This document shows, piece after piece, positions 28,745-41,241 of a stretch of DNA of 44,526 nucleotides. Each line of letters begins with the position of its first letter. Position 1 is the first letter of the stretch. The stretch comes from Multifurca ochricompacta (taxonomy: Eukaryota; Basidiomycota; Agaricomycetes; Russulales; Russulaceae): positions 1 to 44,526 of the forward strand of contig WTXG01000280.1 in assembly GCA_022496185.1 (NCBI GenBank). Reading direction: 5' to 3'. The translations under genes and the position numbers were made by a program. The notes under the pieces were generated by a model, which saw only the letters and a list, made by a program, of their open reading frames with translations, made no database searches and was not told the DNA's origin.

Positions 28745-31247
28745 TTAACTTCCTCTGGGTGCTTGAGGGTGTCGTAAGTGGAATTCTTTGATAAGAACCG
28801 GTGCAAAGATATTCCCGGCAGGTTCCCAGGAACTGTTGGAGTCAGGGAATCCCTTCCACTTGATTAGGTAGTGTAGTTTGCGCCCTCTGCCTTTTCGGGC
28901 TGAATCTAAGATGCGCTCCACTTCCCATTCCGCTTCTCCGTCGATAAGGTCAGGTGGGGGTCTTGGGAAATTCTTCCCATGAATAGAAGTCTCCTTATAT
29001 GGGGTCAGAAGCTTGGCATGGAAGACGGGATGGATCTTCCATTGCAGGGGCAGTTGTAATTCATAAGATATGTCCGACAGCTTCTGTTTGATCTGGAAGG
29101 GTCCATGACGTCGGGGCGCTAATTTGGCTGTGGGGTGTGATGTATGGATGTTCCTCCCCTCGAGCCATACCCAGTCATTGGTCTGATAAGGTGTAAATGT
29201 GCTCGGCTGTGCAGATAGAAGTTGTTGCACCTTCAGCAGATTTTCATTGGCTGATTGATGCAGCTCTTTCCATTGGTCGATTTGCTGTGTTACTGATGGG
29301 ACATTGATAGGCTTATTGGCCCATGTGGTGCGTGGGGTCCAGCCCATGATAAGGGAGAAAGGAGTGGCTTTTGTCGTCCCATTGGGCCATGAGTTATGAG
29401 CAAACTCCGCAGTGGAGAGCCACTTTGCCCAGTCATCTTGCCGCCCATTGCACCAGAATCAGAGGTACTGTTCTAACCATTGATTTGTTTGTTCTGACTG
29501 CCCATCAGTCTGTGGGTGATATGCTGTGGATATGTTCTGCATGATGCCTAATGTCCTGCACAGAGCCCTTGCAAATGTCGATGTAAAGTGGGTGTCCTGG
29601 TTGGATATGATTTTGTTAGGGAGTCCATAGTGGCAGTAGACATGGTCTAGGTATAATTTCGCTACTCCTTCTGCGGTAATGGTTTCCCTGCAGGGTATGA
29701 AGAGGGCCGCTTTGGAGCAGTCATGATCGGTGATCGTGAGGATGGAGTCGAATCCTTCTGATTCAGGGAGTTTGACTATGAAGTCCATGGCAATGGTCTG
29801 GAATGGGGTCGAGACAGCAGGTGTGATGGGGTGTATTGGTGGGACTTTTGGGTGTGTGTTCACCTTGTTTGCCTGGCATGCTGCACATCCTTTGACGTAG
29901 TTTTCAATGTCTTTCTTCATGTTTGGCCACCAATAGTCTCTTTTGGCAAGAGCATAAGTGTTGGCAATGCCAGGATGTCCAGCAGAGGGAAGGTCGTGGT
30001 GAAAATGGATCACCCCCCTCTTAATGTTGTTGCCACCGGTGACAACGAGTCGATCTCCATCCTTCCACCAGAGGCCATTGATTTCCTTCAAATTATGTGC
30101 ATTGGCCCATGAGTGGCAAAGTGCGGGGTTCATATTTTGCGAAACTTGTGCCCATAAGTCCATGTCGTGAAGGCTAATGATGGTGGTTCGTGTGAATACT
30201 TCTTCTGGAAGGACTGTGATGTTATCATTGTCATCGTCCCCAGTATGCATATCCGGCCTTCGTGACAGTGCGTCTGCGCATGCATTTCGACTCCCGGCGA
30301 TATGTTTTAGAGTGAAATTATACTCTTCTAACTCCAGGACCTCCCACACAACACATTGACTGATCTTGTGGGGTTCTTTCCAGTACAGCAAATTGGAGTG
30401 GTCAGTGTAGATGATGGTCTTATGAGGGGTCCCTGCTAGATAAGGTCGCCAGTGCCGCAATGCCTTGACTATGGCCAGTAGCTCTCTGTCCCAGATGTTG
30501 TAGTTTCGTTCAGCCGGGGAGAAAGTTTCTGAATAGTATGCTACAGGGTGGGGCACTTGTGTGGCGTCCTTCTGATACAACACTGCTCCATTTGCAAAGT
30601 GGGAGGCATCCACTTCTAGTTCAAAGGGGCAACTCAGATCGGGCTGAATAAGTACTGGTTCTGAGCCAACCAGGTCCCTGATCTGTTCGAATGCCCTCTG
30701 TTGTGCAGTACCCCAGTGCCATGGTATATCCTTTTTCAGGGGATCGTTTAATGGTCGTGCGATACCTGAAAACCCTTTTACAAAACGCCGGTAGAAGTTG
30801 CAAAATCCAATGAATGAGCAGACATCTTTGACACAGGTTGGGGTAGGCCATTCTCGGATTCCCTGTACTTTAACAGGATCCATTCGCACTCATCCTCCTT
30901 CCAGGATGACTCCAAGATATTCAACACTTTGTTGCTTGAATGAACATTTGGCTGGTTTTAGATACAGGTCGTGTTCGTGTAAGAGATCCAATACCTGGTG
31001 TACGCGCTTTCGGTGGTAATCTAGGTCATCAGTGGTTGCGACCAAGATATCGTCCATGTAGACCACTACTTCGCCGGTGAGAATGAGATCGCAAAAGATA
31101 TGATTCATCATGGCCTGGAATGTTGCCGGCGAGTTTGTTAATCCAAAGAACATGACATTTGGTTCAAACAACCCTTGGTTTGTTTTGAACACTGCCTTGC
31201 ATTGATCCCCTTCCTTAATCCAAATGTTGTTATAACCCCAGCGTACG
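28745..31247 (-). pseudogene. pol: A5 pol, C-terminal part: RT, RNase H, integrase, chromodomain
   Basis: Continues the pol that begins at 39715 after the A6 insertion. It starts just after the SKMDI-type motif with the GYNN block, then YMDDILVA, RNase H (VDASHFANG), integrase (HFHHDLPSAGHPG, IAMDFIVKLP, HPQTDGQSEQTNQ) and chromodomain (WEVERILDS to NSSWEPAG). Two TGA stops, 30890-30892 and 29459-29461 (QYL*FWCNG, CGA in A2), interrupt an otherwise single frame that ends in TAA 28745-28747. The normal integrase DRD motif is read here as NQD. Confidence 0.9.
31243..31247. repeat. Target-site duplication of A6, left copy
   Basis: GTACG (plus strand), pairing with GTATG at 38724-38728; the single difference is a CpG to TpG change. 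Confidence 0.75.
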
Positions 31248-31834
31248 TGTTATGTCCGGTGTGGGACGTTCCACATGACTTGTGTGACAGCGCGGTTCGT
31301 GGATTCAGATAAGGGATCAATGGGATCCCTTGGAGTTGAGTGTGATGAGTCAAAGTCAAAGAGGCTGTACTCTAAGATGATGGTGAGCGGAAAGTGCCAG
31401 AAGCACTGAGACTAGTAATCTTCAAGAGACAAAGGGAAGTCCAGAAGACGAGCACCGATGTATTCAATAAGTCGAGTCTGAGGTCTACAAGGTAGCTACA
31501 GTGGACTTATATACGTAATCGAACGAGCGTCTAAAGATAAGATACGATGGAGTCATGTGGGCCCGAATATATGAAAGCGGAGGGCGTAAAGCCGCGCTTC
31601 TGATAGGGAATTAAGTAAGTGTCCGGTCATAAAGATAAGGGATAAGAGATAAGCAATGGCGAGTCAAATACTTGTACAGTAACACAAACAAAGACAAAGA
31701 CTGTCACAGGGAAGGGAGCAAGGCACGTGATGGATCCCACGATGGAGACGTGATCTGATAGTGAAGGGTAGGCGGCAGGGAGGGGTTGTCATTGGGTAAG
31801 AAGAAAAAGACCGGAAGAGACGGGGTTCGTAACA
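31248..31834 (-). repeat. 3' LTR of A6
   Basis: 587 bp, TGTTAT to GTAACA (plus-strand reading). It is preceded on the minus strand by the polypurine tract AGAAGAGGGGGTGA (31835-31848), identical to A2. Confidence 0.95.
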
Positions 31835-31865
31835 TCACCCCCTCTTCTGGTTCTAGCAGTCCCAG

Positions 31866-33057
31866 CTAGAAACGATTCGTACCGTCATCATCCTGCACCA
31901 GCTCCAAGTAGTCGTCAGCTACATTACGATCATCCATCCGATATGTTTCCATCTCCTGCGGGCATGCGTGGGTGCGAAGGAAGCCATATGGACCACGCTG
32001 GCCACACGCACGGCACAAATCGTAGACTGGGCAGTCGATCTCTTTATGTCCGGCGTTGTGACGGAGACACTTGCCACACCAGCCCGATGGGTTGTTGATT
32101 GTCGGGGCTACCCCACGTGTCGAAAGATACAGTGTCGGCTCCAGTGAAGATTGCTTCGGCAGTGTCGACACCACTTGCGGTTGAGAGGGCAGTTCCAGCT
32201 GATGTGATATTTGCTATCACATCGCCAGCAGGTCTCCCCGCGTGGGTTCTCATGCAATTGTGGCATCTCGAGTCGACTTGGTAGCAACATCAGGGCCGCC
32301 CCCAGTGTCCGAGGAGGGAGAGGTTGTGCGTAGGTGTCGGCGTACCTTTCAGCGATCGTCTGATACGCATCCCCTGCCTCCAACCTCTTCCTAATCTCGA
32401 CAATCTCCTGTTCCAACTGGAACATTCCATTCGTCAGCCTTGCCATCATCTTTGCGTGCTCCTTATACTGCTGGCTCAGTGTCCTTCGTAGGGTGATACT
32501 CTTCCGCAGTCTCATGACTTCCGCCTTCAGGCGTGGGAGTCTCATGTCATTGATCACTTCTTCGATCGCGAAGGCGCGACAGTCCTCCGCGGCGAGATGG
32601 CCCAGCTGCTCATCGGTCAGTGTATGGTGCAGTCGGCCCGTGTACCTTTCTTCCAGATAGACGGGAGCTCCGTAAACTGGTCCATCCTTCCTCATGCATC
32701 CTGCCACATCCATCCCTCCGTTGGTGTAGTAGATATATTTTGCAATGGCCTTGGAACCGTCGGCCATTGTGATCTCTAGAGGGAAGTACATGGATGAGTT
32801 GGGGTTGTTGGGGATGAAGGGGAATTCGGGAGCTTCGTCATCGATCTCCCTGTTAAGCAGGTCATTGGGGTGGGGCTCTTCACAGTGGGTGAAGTCGTCG
32901 TTCAGGTTTGGGGACTGGTTCTTGACGTGGGCTTCTGCAGTTTCATAGTCGATAGGGGAGGAGGGCGAGTGGACGGGTGAGCGGACGGGAAGTTTTCGAC
33001 CACAGTCATCGGGGAGGCGAAAGCGTCGATGGCGGCGGAGGCGGCAATGAAAGACAT
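31866..33057 (-). pseudogene. A6 third ORF, two frameshifts
   Basis: Starts MSFIAASAAIDAF at 33057, in the same frame as A6 pol and 25 codons after its TAA. A single missing base near 32965 (in the RPSSPIDYE segment) moves the reading to another frame, which then stays open through the coiled coil and the first two CCHC knuckles (CWRCDSKYHISWNC, CRHCRSNLHWSRHC). A second missing base near 32113 restores the last part (CGKCLRHNAGHKEIDC, CRACGQRGPYGFLRTHAC). It ends in TAG at 31866. Confidence 0.88.
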
Positions 33058-33132
33058 GATAGATTGTTCTGTGGTAGTAATTCGCTGGGGTAGCATATAC
33101 TGGGGGACTTGAGAGAGACTGGGGCTGTTCTT

Positions 33133-36100
33133 TTAACTGTTCTTGGGCGCTTCTGGGTGTCGGGTGTGGAACTCCACGATAAGGTCCAGGGCAGAGATAT
33201 CTCCGGCTGGTTCCCATGAGTTGTCAGAGGCTGGGAATCCCTTCCACTTAATTAGGTAGTACAACTTGCACCCTCAGCCTTGTCGCTTCGAATCTAGAAT
33301 GCGTTCTACTTCCCACTCTTCTTCCCCGTTGATAAGGTCAGGTGGCGGTCTCGGGAAGTTTTCCCCATGCAGAGATGTCTCTTTGTAAGGGGTGAGTAAC
33401 CTGGCATGGAAGACCGGGTGAATGCGCCATGCCGGGGGGAGCTTAAGTTCATATGACACGTCTGACAGCTTCCTTGTTATCTCGAAGGGTCCGTGACGTC
33501 GGGGCGCTAACTTGGCCGTTGGGTGTGACGTGTGAATGTTCTTCCCTTCCAGCCACACCAGGTCATTGGTTCGATAAGGCGTGAACCTTGTGGGCTTCTC
33601 GGCCAGGGTCTTTTGTGCCTTCAACAGGTTTTCATTGGCCGATTTCCTGATCTCTTCCCATTGGTTGATACGCTGTGTAACTGAGGGAACGTTCATTGGT
33701 TTTCCCGTCCATGTGGCTCGGGGTGTCCATCCCATGATAAGTGCAAATGGGGGGTGTTTCGTGGTGCCATTGGGCCAGGAATTGTGTGCAAATTCTGCTG
33801 TTGCGAGCCAGTCAGCCCAATCATCTTGTCGTCTGTTGCACCAGAACCGAAGGTATTGTTCGAGCCATTGGTTTGTTCTTTCTGACTGTCCATCTGTCTG
33901 TGGGTGATATGCCGTAGAGATGTTCTGGGTGATGTTCAGCGTTTTGCAGAGTGCCCTGGCGAACGCCGATGTGAAACGTGGGTCGCGGTCTGAAATAATC
34001 TTTTCAGGGAGGCCATAGTGCCTGTAGACATGATTCAGGTATAGTTTGGCCACTTCCTCGGCTGTAATGGACTCTTTGCAGGGTACGAACAGTGCTGCTT
34101 TCGAATAATCGTGGTCGGTGATGGTCAGGATTGAGTCAAACCCTCTGGAGGTGGGGAGTTTGACAATGAAGTCCATGGCAATAGTCTGGAATGGTTGTGA
34201 AGTCATTGGTGCAATTGGGAACGGTGCTGGTGGGTGTGGGTGCGTATTCACTTTGTTGGCCTGGCAGTCTGCACATCCCTTCACATATTCCTCCACGTCT
34301 TTCTTCATGTTCGGCCACCAGTAGTCTCGTTTGGCAAGGGCGTATGTGTTAGCGATGCCAGGATGTCCTGCAGAGGGAAGGTCGTGGTGAAAATGGATCA
34401 CCCCCCTCTTAATGTTGTTGCCACCGGTGACAACAAGCCGATCCCCGTCCTTCCACCAGAGGCCATTGATTTTCTTCAGGTTATGTGCATCTGCCCAGGT
34501 TTCGCATAAGTGTTGATTCATGTTCTGTGACACTTGGGCCCATAAGTCCATGTCATGAAGACTGACGACCACTGTCTTTGCAAAGACCTCTTCGGGGAGT
34601 ACTGTGATGTCATTGTTATCCTCCCCACCGTTGTTCAGATCTGGTCGTCATGACAGCGCATCTGCGTGTGCGTTGCGGCTACCCGCGATGTGTTTCAACA
34701 CAAAATTGTATTCTTCTAGCTCCAGAACCTCGCGAGCAACTCGCCGACTAATCTTATGGGGCTCCTTCCAGTAAAGTAGGTTGGAGTGGTCGGTGTGGAT
34801 AATAGTTTTATGAGGGGTTCCCGCTAGGTATGGTCGCCAATGTCGCAGTGCTTTCACGATGGCCAGTAACTCTCTATCCCAAATGTCGTAATTTCGCTCT
34901 GCTGGCGAGAATGTTTCCGAGTAGAAGGCGACAGGATGGAGCAATCCGGTTGCATCTCGTTGATTCAGTACCGCGCCATTGGCAAAATGAGACGCATCAA
35001 CTTCCAGTTCAAAGGGTTTTTCTAAATCTGGCTGTAGGAGGACCGGCTCAGAGCTGATGATATTGCGAATCTGCTCAAAGGCACGTTGCTGCTCCTCTGC
35101 CCACCTCCATGGTACATCCTTCTTCAACAGTTCGTTTAGTGGCTGGGCGATACCGGAGAATCCTTGAACAAATCGCTGGTAAAAGTTGCAAAACCCCACA
35201 AAGGACCGCACATCCTTGACGCATGTGGGTATGGGCCATTCCCGAACCCCTTGGATTTTTACTGGGTCCATTCGCACCTGTCCTCCTTCTAGGATAACTC
35301 CCAGGTACTCCACGATTGGCTGTTCAAATGAGCATTTAGCCGGTTTAAGGTATAGGTCATGCTCGTGTAGAATGTCCAGCACTTGGTGTACCCGTGCTCG
35401 GTGGTGAGCAAGGTCGTTTGCAGTAGCCACTAAGATATCGTCCATGTACACCACCACCTCGCCAGTGAGGATGAGATCGCGGAATATATGATTCATCATG
35501 GATTGGAATGTGGCTGGCAAGTTGGTAAGGCTGAAAAACATGACATTTGGTTCAAAAAGCCCTTGGTTGGTTTTGAACGCTGCTTTACACTGATCTCCTT
35601 CCTTGATTCGGACATTGTTGTATCCCCAGTGGACGTCCATTTTAGAGAACAGGGACTTGTCTCGCATGGTGTCAATGAGTTCCGATATAAGTGGTAGTGG
35701 ATAGGTGTTTTTCACAGTGTAGGCATTGATTCGTCGATAATCTTGGACGGGTCGGAGCTTTCCATCTTTCTTTTTGATAAAGAAGAATGGTGACGTGTAT
35801 GGTGACTTTGATGGACGAATATACCCTTTTGCAAGATGTTCCTCGAGAAATGCAGTGAGTGCTGTTTGTTCCGCCTGTGACAGTGGGTAGATTTTACAGT
35901 CGATTGCTAATGGAGCATCGGGCACAAATTCAATAGCATGGTCCCATGGTCGTGCAGGTGGGAAACGTTGAGATTCCTCTTCCGAGAAGACCTTCCAATG
36001 GCGGTGATATTCCTGTGGCACTACCTCTTCAAAGGTCTTTTCCACCTGTCCCTCTATTGCTTTCTGCGCGAGTTCCGATGCCTTCGTAGTGAAGCTGTAA

Positions 36101-36612
36101 CTCGGATCTTCTTCCTCTTTCACCCTTCGTGCTACCGAATGTCGGATGGTATAGTCATATCCCATCGACGTGATAAGGACAGGGTAGAATTCTTTATCCA
36201 TAGTCGCGTCGCTCCAGTTAATCTTTGGTTCGAACGCCGCAAGCCAGGGATACCCTAGGATAAGATCTTCGTCGCCTAAATCGGTGACTAGGAAGCGGAT
36301 GGCTTTCGTTACTTCCCCTACTTGGACATTGAGATCGGTATAGTGCGTAATCTTCCCCGCTCGATTGGCGGTTCCATCAATATTCCAGATATTCTTTTCC
36401 TGGGGAAGTGCCAGCATTCCCAATCCCATGGTTTTTGCCATTCGCGGGCTGATAAAATTGTCGGTGGCACCTGAGTCAATCAGGATGTCACGGTCGGCCG
36501 TCTTCTGTGTAGTCTCAAAATGTACTGGTATTTTCAAAGACTTGAAGCGACTAGTATACACAGAGGTTACATGTAGCGCTCGTGCCCAGGCCGATGGGTT
36601 TGAGCCAATCAA
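33133..36612 (-). pseudogene. pol: A6 pol, near-intact with two TGA stops
   Basis: One continuous frame from the gag stop (-1 phase) to TAA 33133-33135. Protease LIDSGATDNF, RT with YMDDILVA, RNase H VDASHFANG, integrase HHCC (HFHHDLPSAGHPG), catalytic IAMDFIVKLP, ISDRDPRF, HPQTDGQSERTNQ, and chromodomain start WEVERILDSK are all present. Only TGA at 34648-34650 (just after ADALS; relatives have AGA or CGA) and TGA at 33274-33276 (inside the chromodomain, CGA in A2) interrupt it. The second stop lies after the integrase core and would mainly remove the chromodomain. Confidence 0.92.
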
Positions 36613-38117
36613 AAATCCTTCTTCGCGAAGGCCTTCTCTACCAAGATGGCCCTTACTTCCTCACTTTCTTTCATCATACTCGCCCATATGTCCTGCACTT
36701 TTTCTTCTTTCGTCTTTTTGTCGATAGTCAGTGGGTTATTACGGATGGGCGTGACTGTTGCCTCTGCTGCCCGTGCCCCCTTTTTCGGGCATTCCCTCGA
36801 CATGTGCCCCTGGGCTTTACAGCGAAAGCACCTTCCTTCCTTCATCAGGGTTTGCCTCTCGTCTTCAGTGAGTGCAACCCGCGCCCTGGTTCTGTCGGCA
36901 GAGGTATCCATGGCATTTGGATCCCTCTGACTGGTATGTGCCGGTTTAACTCCGAAGGCGGCCTTCCACTGGTCGCGGGTCCTCCCCTTCTTTGTGTCAA
37001 CCCCAAAGTGTGTTTGGAAGTCTAGGTAGTCTTGCTGCTGTCGTCGAGCAGCATCAACCCATGAGTCCCAGTCGTTGGGGTGATGGAACTGAATAATGTT
37101 TTTCACCAAGGGATTGGGCAACCCCTGGGAGAAGAGGTCCAAGGTCGCCTCTTCATCGGTATCGTAGCCGGCTCGGTTGGCCAGGCTTCTGAACTTTGCT
37201 ACATAGGCGTCCAGCTCTCCTTTCTCCATTTTCAAAGCTTTAAGCTCTCGAGCGGCCTTCTGCTTGGCCTGCCCGTCTGTAAAGGCATCCTTGAACCTCT
37301 GGGCGATAGTTTCCCAGAGGCCTTCGCTGGTGGTGCGACGACCACTTTCAATCTGTTCGTTCAGCCATTCCAGCTGTTCCATCGTCCAGTCATCTACTGC
37401 CTCTCCTCGAATCAGTGACAAAAAGAGGTTGGCACGTTGGAAAGGGTTGATGATCTGGGGGACATCATGATTGAAGTTCTTGAAGGTGGTGAACTCCAAC
37501 ATGAACTTTTTGCTTTGCGATCGGTCTCCTGTGAACGTCTGTGGTAGTACACCTGACAGGTGTCCCGATGGTGGGGGAATATTGGGTGGTAACATGGCTG
37601 GTGGGGGTGGAGGAGGAGGAGCCGGATCTGGGAGTTGGGCTGCGATGGTGGACATATTTTGGTAAAATGGGGTGACAGTGTTGGTAGACTGTATGGATAT
37701 CTGGGGAGTTGTCAAAGCAGGGGCTCTGGACGTGACAACTGCGGGTGCAACTGGGGATGTAGTCAATGCTAATACCAGTGCTTCTTCACTATGTTCTTCT
37801 ACGTACTCTTCTGGTTCAGAGTCTGTAATGATGGCCGGGGGATTCTCCCTCCATGGTCCCAATCCAAATTCAGGGGGAGCGGGTCCTGTAGTAACCCAAG
37901 AGTGTCGGCTGTCCGAATATCGGATTTGGTACCAAACTCTTTTCTCGTCGTTGTATTCTACTGGTTGGTATCTTCCATCGTGATAGACGTAGTATCCAAA
38001 CTCGGACTCAAAGTCTTTCCAGGTGGCAGAGCCAAGTACTTGTTGTGAAAGGTCAGGCTCATCCCTTCGTTCGATGGGTTCTTCTTTAAAGAGGGTCTGA
38101 CTGCGGCTGGAAGCCAT
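36609..38117 (-). CDS. gag: A6 Gag, intact
   Basis: 502 residues from ATG (CATCATGG context), with the same domain order as A2: acidic Trp/Tyr-rich N-terminus, Pro-rich linker with an eight-proline run, capsid domain, and CCHC knuckle CFRCKAQGHMSREC. It ends in TGA within GATTTTTGA, with pol in the -1 frame. No lesions seen. It lies 19 bp behind the LTR. Confidence 0.93.
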   Translation of the reverse strand: MASSRSQTLFKEEPIERRDEPDLSQQVLGSATWKDFESEFGYYVYHDGRYQPVEYNDEKRVWYQIRYSDSRHSWVTTGPAPPEFGLGPWRENPPAIITDSEPEEYVEEHSEEALVLALTTSPVAPAVVTSRAPALTTPQISIQSTNTVTPFYQNMSTIAAQLPDPAPPPPPPPAMLPPNIPPPSGHLSGVLPQTFTGDRSQSKKFMLEFTTFKNFNHDVPQIINPFQRANLFLSLIRGEAVDDWTMEQLEWLNEQIESGRRTTSEGLWETIAQRFKDAFTDGQAKQKAARELKALKMEKGELDAYVAKFRSLANRAGYDTDEEATLDLFSQGLPNPLVKNIIQFHHPNDWDSWVDAARRQQQDYLDFQTHFGVDTKKGRTRDQWKAAFGVKPAHTSQRDPNAMDTSADRTRARVALTEDERQTLMKEGRCFRCKAQGHMSRECPKKGARAAEATVTPIRNNPLTIDKKTKEEKVQDIWASMMKESEEVRAILVEKAFAKKDF

Positions 38118-38123
38118 GATGAG

Positions 38124-38134
38124 AGACTCGACTT
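38124..38134 (-). promoter_or_regulatory. A6 primer-binding site
   Basis: AAGTCGAGTCT on the minus strand, two bases from the LTR, exactly matched by the LTR 11-mer at 38358-38368. Confidence 0.82.
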
Positions 38135-38136
38135 GA

Positions 38137-38723
38137 TGTTACGTCCAGTGCGGGACGTTCCACACGACTTGTGTGACAGCGCGGTTCGTGGATTCAGATA
38201 AGGGATCAATGGGATCCCTTGGAGTTGAGTGTGATGAGTCAAAGTCAAAGAGGCTGTACTCTAAGACGATGGTGAGCAGAAAGTGCCAGAAGCACTGAGA
38301 CTAGTAATCTTCAAGAGACAAAGGGAAGTCCAGAAGACGAGCACCGATGTATTCAATAAGTCGAGTCTGAGGTCTACAAGGTAGCTACAGTGGACTTATA
38401 TACGTAATCGAACGAGCGTCTAAAGATAAGATATGATGGAGTCATGTGGGCCCGAATATACAAAAGCGGAGGGCGTAAAGCTGCACTTCTGATAGGGAAT
38501 TAAGTAAGTGTCCGGTCATAAAGATAAGGGATAAGAGATAAGCAATGGTGAGTCAAATACTTGTACAGTAACACAAACAAAGACAAAGACCGTCACAGGG
38601 AAGGGAGCAAGGCACGTGATGGATCCCACGATGGAGACGTGATCTGATAGTGAAGGGTAGGCGGCAGGGAGGGGTTGTCATTGGGTAAGAAGAAAAAGAC
38701 TGGAAGAGACAGGGTTCGTAACA
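38137..38723 (-). repeat. 5' LTR of A6
   Basis: 587 bp. TATATAAG (minus) at 38395-38402; self-primer 11-mer at 38358-38368, 34 bp from the TATA start as in A2. Confidence 0.95.
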
Positions 38724-38728
38724 GTATG
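38724..38728. repeat. Target-site duplication of A6, right copy
   Basis: GTATG, partner of GTACG at 31243-31247. Confidence 0.75.
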
Positions 38729-39720
38729 TCCATTTTTGAAAAGAGGGACTTGTCTCTCATAGTGTCGATGAGTTCAGGGATAAGGGGTAAGGGATAGGTA
38801 TTTTTCACAGTATAGGTGTTGATCCGTCAGTAATCTTGGACTGGTCGTAGTTTGCCATCCTTCTTTTTAATAAAGAAGAAGGGAGAGGCATATGGTGACT
38901 TGGATGGACGGATGTACCCTTTTGCCAGATGTTCTTCAAGGAATTCTGTAAGTGCCACTTGTTCAGACTGGGATAACAGGTAAATTTTGCAATCTATTGC
39001 TGCTGGTGTGTCAGGTAGGAAGTCAATGGCGTGGTCCCAAGGTTGTGCAGGGGGAAACTGCTGGGACTCTTCTTCAGAGAACACCTTCCAATGCCAGTGG
39101 TAGGCGCGCGGCACTATATCACTGTAAGTTTTTTCTGTTTGCCCCTGTATCGCTTTTTGGGCCAGTTCTGATGCCTTCGTAACATAACCAAAACCTGGAT
39201 CTTCCTCTCTATCCATCTCCATGGCCCTTACTGTTGAATGTCTGATCGTGTAGTCATAACCAAGTGATGTGATGATAGTTGGATAAGAGTCTTTGTCCAT
39301 CATTGCATCAGCCCAATTGATCTTGGGTGTAAATGCTGCCAGCCATGGATACCCCAGGATAAGATCCTTGCTTCCCAAGTCAGTGATTAGAAAGCAAATG
39401 ATTTTTGTCTTCTCTCCAACCTGGACATTCAGGTCGGTATAGTGTGTAATCCTTCCAGCCCGATTGGCTGTTCCATCAATATTCCAGATATTCTTTTCTT
39501 GGGGGAGTGCCAGCATCCCCAAACCCAAGGTTCTGATCAGTCGCAGACTGATGAAATTGTCGGTGGCTCCTGAGTCCACTAAGATGTCTCGATTGGCCGT
39601 CCTCTGTGTAGTCTCAAAATGTACTGGTATTTTTAATGACTTGAATCAACTAGTATACACAGAGGTGACATGGAGTGCTCACGCCCAGGCCGATGGGGTG
39701 GAGCTTAACAAAAATCCTTC
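38724..39720 (-). pseudogene. pol: A5 pol, N-terminal part: protease and RT fingers
   Basis: Starts at the end of A5 gag in the -1 frame. Protease VDSGATDNFISLRL, then the linker and RT start (KIYLLSQSEQVALTEFLEEHLAKGYIRPSKSPYASPFFFIKKK region) to SKMDI, where A6 is inserted. A TGA near 38828 (QDY*RIN) replaces the CGA of A2 (QDYRRIN). Together with 28745-31247 it makes a full-length but dead Pol. Confidence 0.88.
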
Positions 39721-41219
39721 TTTGCAAAGGCCTTTTCTACCAAGATAGCCCGCACTTCCTTGCTTTCCTTCATCATCTTTGCCCATATGTCCTGGGCCTT
39801 CTCTTCTTTAGTTCGTTTGTCTACGGAAGGTGGGTTATTGTGAATGGGAGCTGCGACAGTCATGGTGGCTTCTGCAACTCGTGCTCCCTTTTTTGGGCAA
39901 TCTCAGGACATGTGCCCTTGTGCTTTGCAATGGAAGCACTGTCCTTCCTTCATAAGTACCAGTCACTCATCTTCTGTGAGTACAGCCCTTGCTCGTACTC
40001 TATCAGCAGAGGTATCCATTGCATTTGGGTCCCTTTGTGCAGTGTGTGCTGGTTTAACTCCAAATGCTGCCTTCCACTGGTCTCGGGTCTTTCCCTTCTT
40101 TGTGTCGATTCCAAAGCGTGTTTGGAAATCTAAGTAGTCCTGTTGCTGCCTTCGCGCGGCATCAACCCATGCATCCCAATCCTGTGGATGGTGGAATTGG
40201 ATGATGTTTTTTACAAGGGGGTTTGGTAGACCCTGAGAGAAGAGGTCCAGGGTGGCCTCCTCATCGGTATCATATCCTGCTCGATTTGCCAGGCTCCTGA
40301 ACTTTGCCACATAGGCATCGAGCTCTCCCTTTTCCATTTTCAGTGATTTCAATTCTCTTGCTGCCTTCTGCTTTGCTTGTCCGTCCATGAACACATCTTT
40401 AAATCTTTGGGCAATAGTCTCCCACAGGCCTTCACTCGTGGTACGACGTCCACTTTCGACTTGCTCATTCAGCCACTCCAGCTGCTCCATCGTCCAATCA
40501 TCCACTGCATCACCTCTGATAAGTGAGAGGAAGAGGTTGGCACGTTGAAAAGGGTTGATGATTTGTGGGATGTCATGATTGAAGTTTTTGAATGTAGTAA
40601 ACTCCAGCATGAATTTCTTGCTCTGGGAGCGGTCCCCCGTGAAGGTCTGGGGTAACACTCCTGAGAGTCATCCTGATGGGGGTGGGATGTTGGGGGCAGT
40701 TATAGTAGGAGGAGGTGGAGGGTTGGGAGCAGGGTCAGGGAGTTGTGCAGCGATTGTGGACATGATGGTGGGATGGATGGTATCAGTGGATCATACAGAT
40801 ATCTGGGGAGTTGCTAATGCAGGGGCTCTGATCGTAGCAAACTCCGGTGCAACCATGGTAGCAACAGCTAATGGTGGTGCATCGTCACTCTGTTCTTGTT
40901 CTACATACTCTTCTTCAGAGTCAGTGATGATGGCGGGGGGGTTTTCCCTCCACAGCCCTAATCCAAATTCTAACGGGGCAGGTCCTGTAGTGACCCAAGA
41001 GTGTCGTCGTTCTGAGTATTGGATACGATACCAAACTCTTTTCTCGTTGTTGTATTCTACCGGTTGGTATCTTCCGTCGTGATAGACGTAGTATCCAAAC
41101 TCGGATTCAAAGTCCTTCCAGATGGCAGAGCCAAGTGTCTGTTGTGAAAGATTATTCTCGTCTCTGTGTTTGATGAGTTCTTCTTTGAACAAGGTCTGAC
41201 TGCGGCTGGTAGAAGCCAC
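39705..41219 (-). pseudogene. gag: A5 gag, several stops
   Basis: Full-length A-family gag in one frame from a GTG at 41219 (A at -3, G at +4) with TGA codons at three or more Arg positions of A2: after PSG in the Pro-rich linker (near 40668), after LTEDE (near 39965) and inside the CCHC knuckle after HMS (near 39904). A further TGA follows ATPQISV (near 40791). The gag stop itself has changed: GAT TTT TGT TAA, so it ends one codon later than in A2, A3 and A6. Confidence 0.88.
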
Positions 41220-41228
41220 GTTGGAAAG

Positions 41229-41239
41229 AGACTCGACTT
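41229..41239 (-). promoter_or_regulatory. A5 primer-binding site
   Basis: AAGTCGAGTCT on the minus strand, two bases from the LTR, matched by 41465-41475 in the 5' LTR. Confidence 0.8.
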
Positions 41240-41241
41240 GA

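Larger units (their letters stand above)
31248..38723 (-). mobile_element. A6: complete A-family element nested in A5, 7476 bp
   Basis: LTRs of 587 bp at both ends and flanking duplications GTACG/GTATG. When A6 is removed the A5 RT reads through (GGACATACGCTGGGG on the minus strand, parallel to the A2 sequence). Gag is intact; pol has only two TGA stops; the third ORF has two 1-bp frameshifts. About sixteen LTR differences by eye, all CpG type. Confidence 0.95.
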
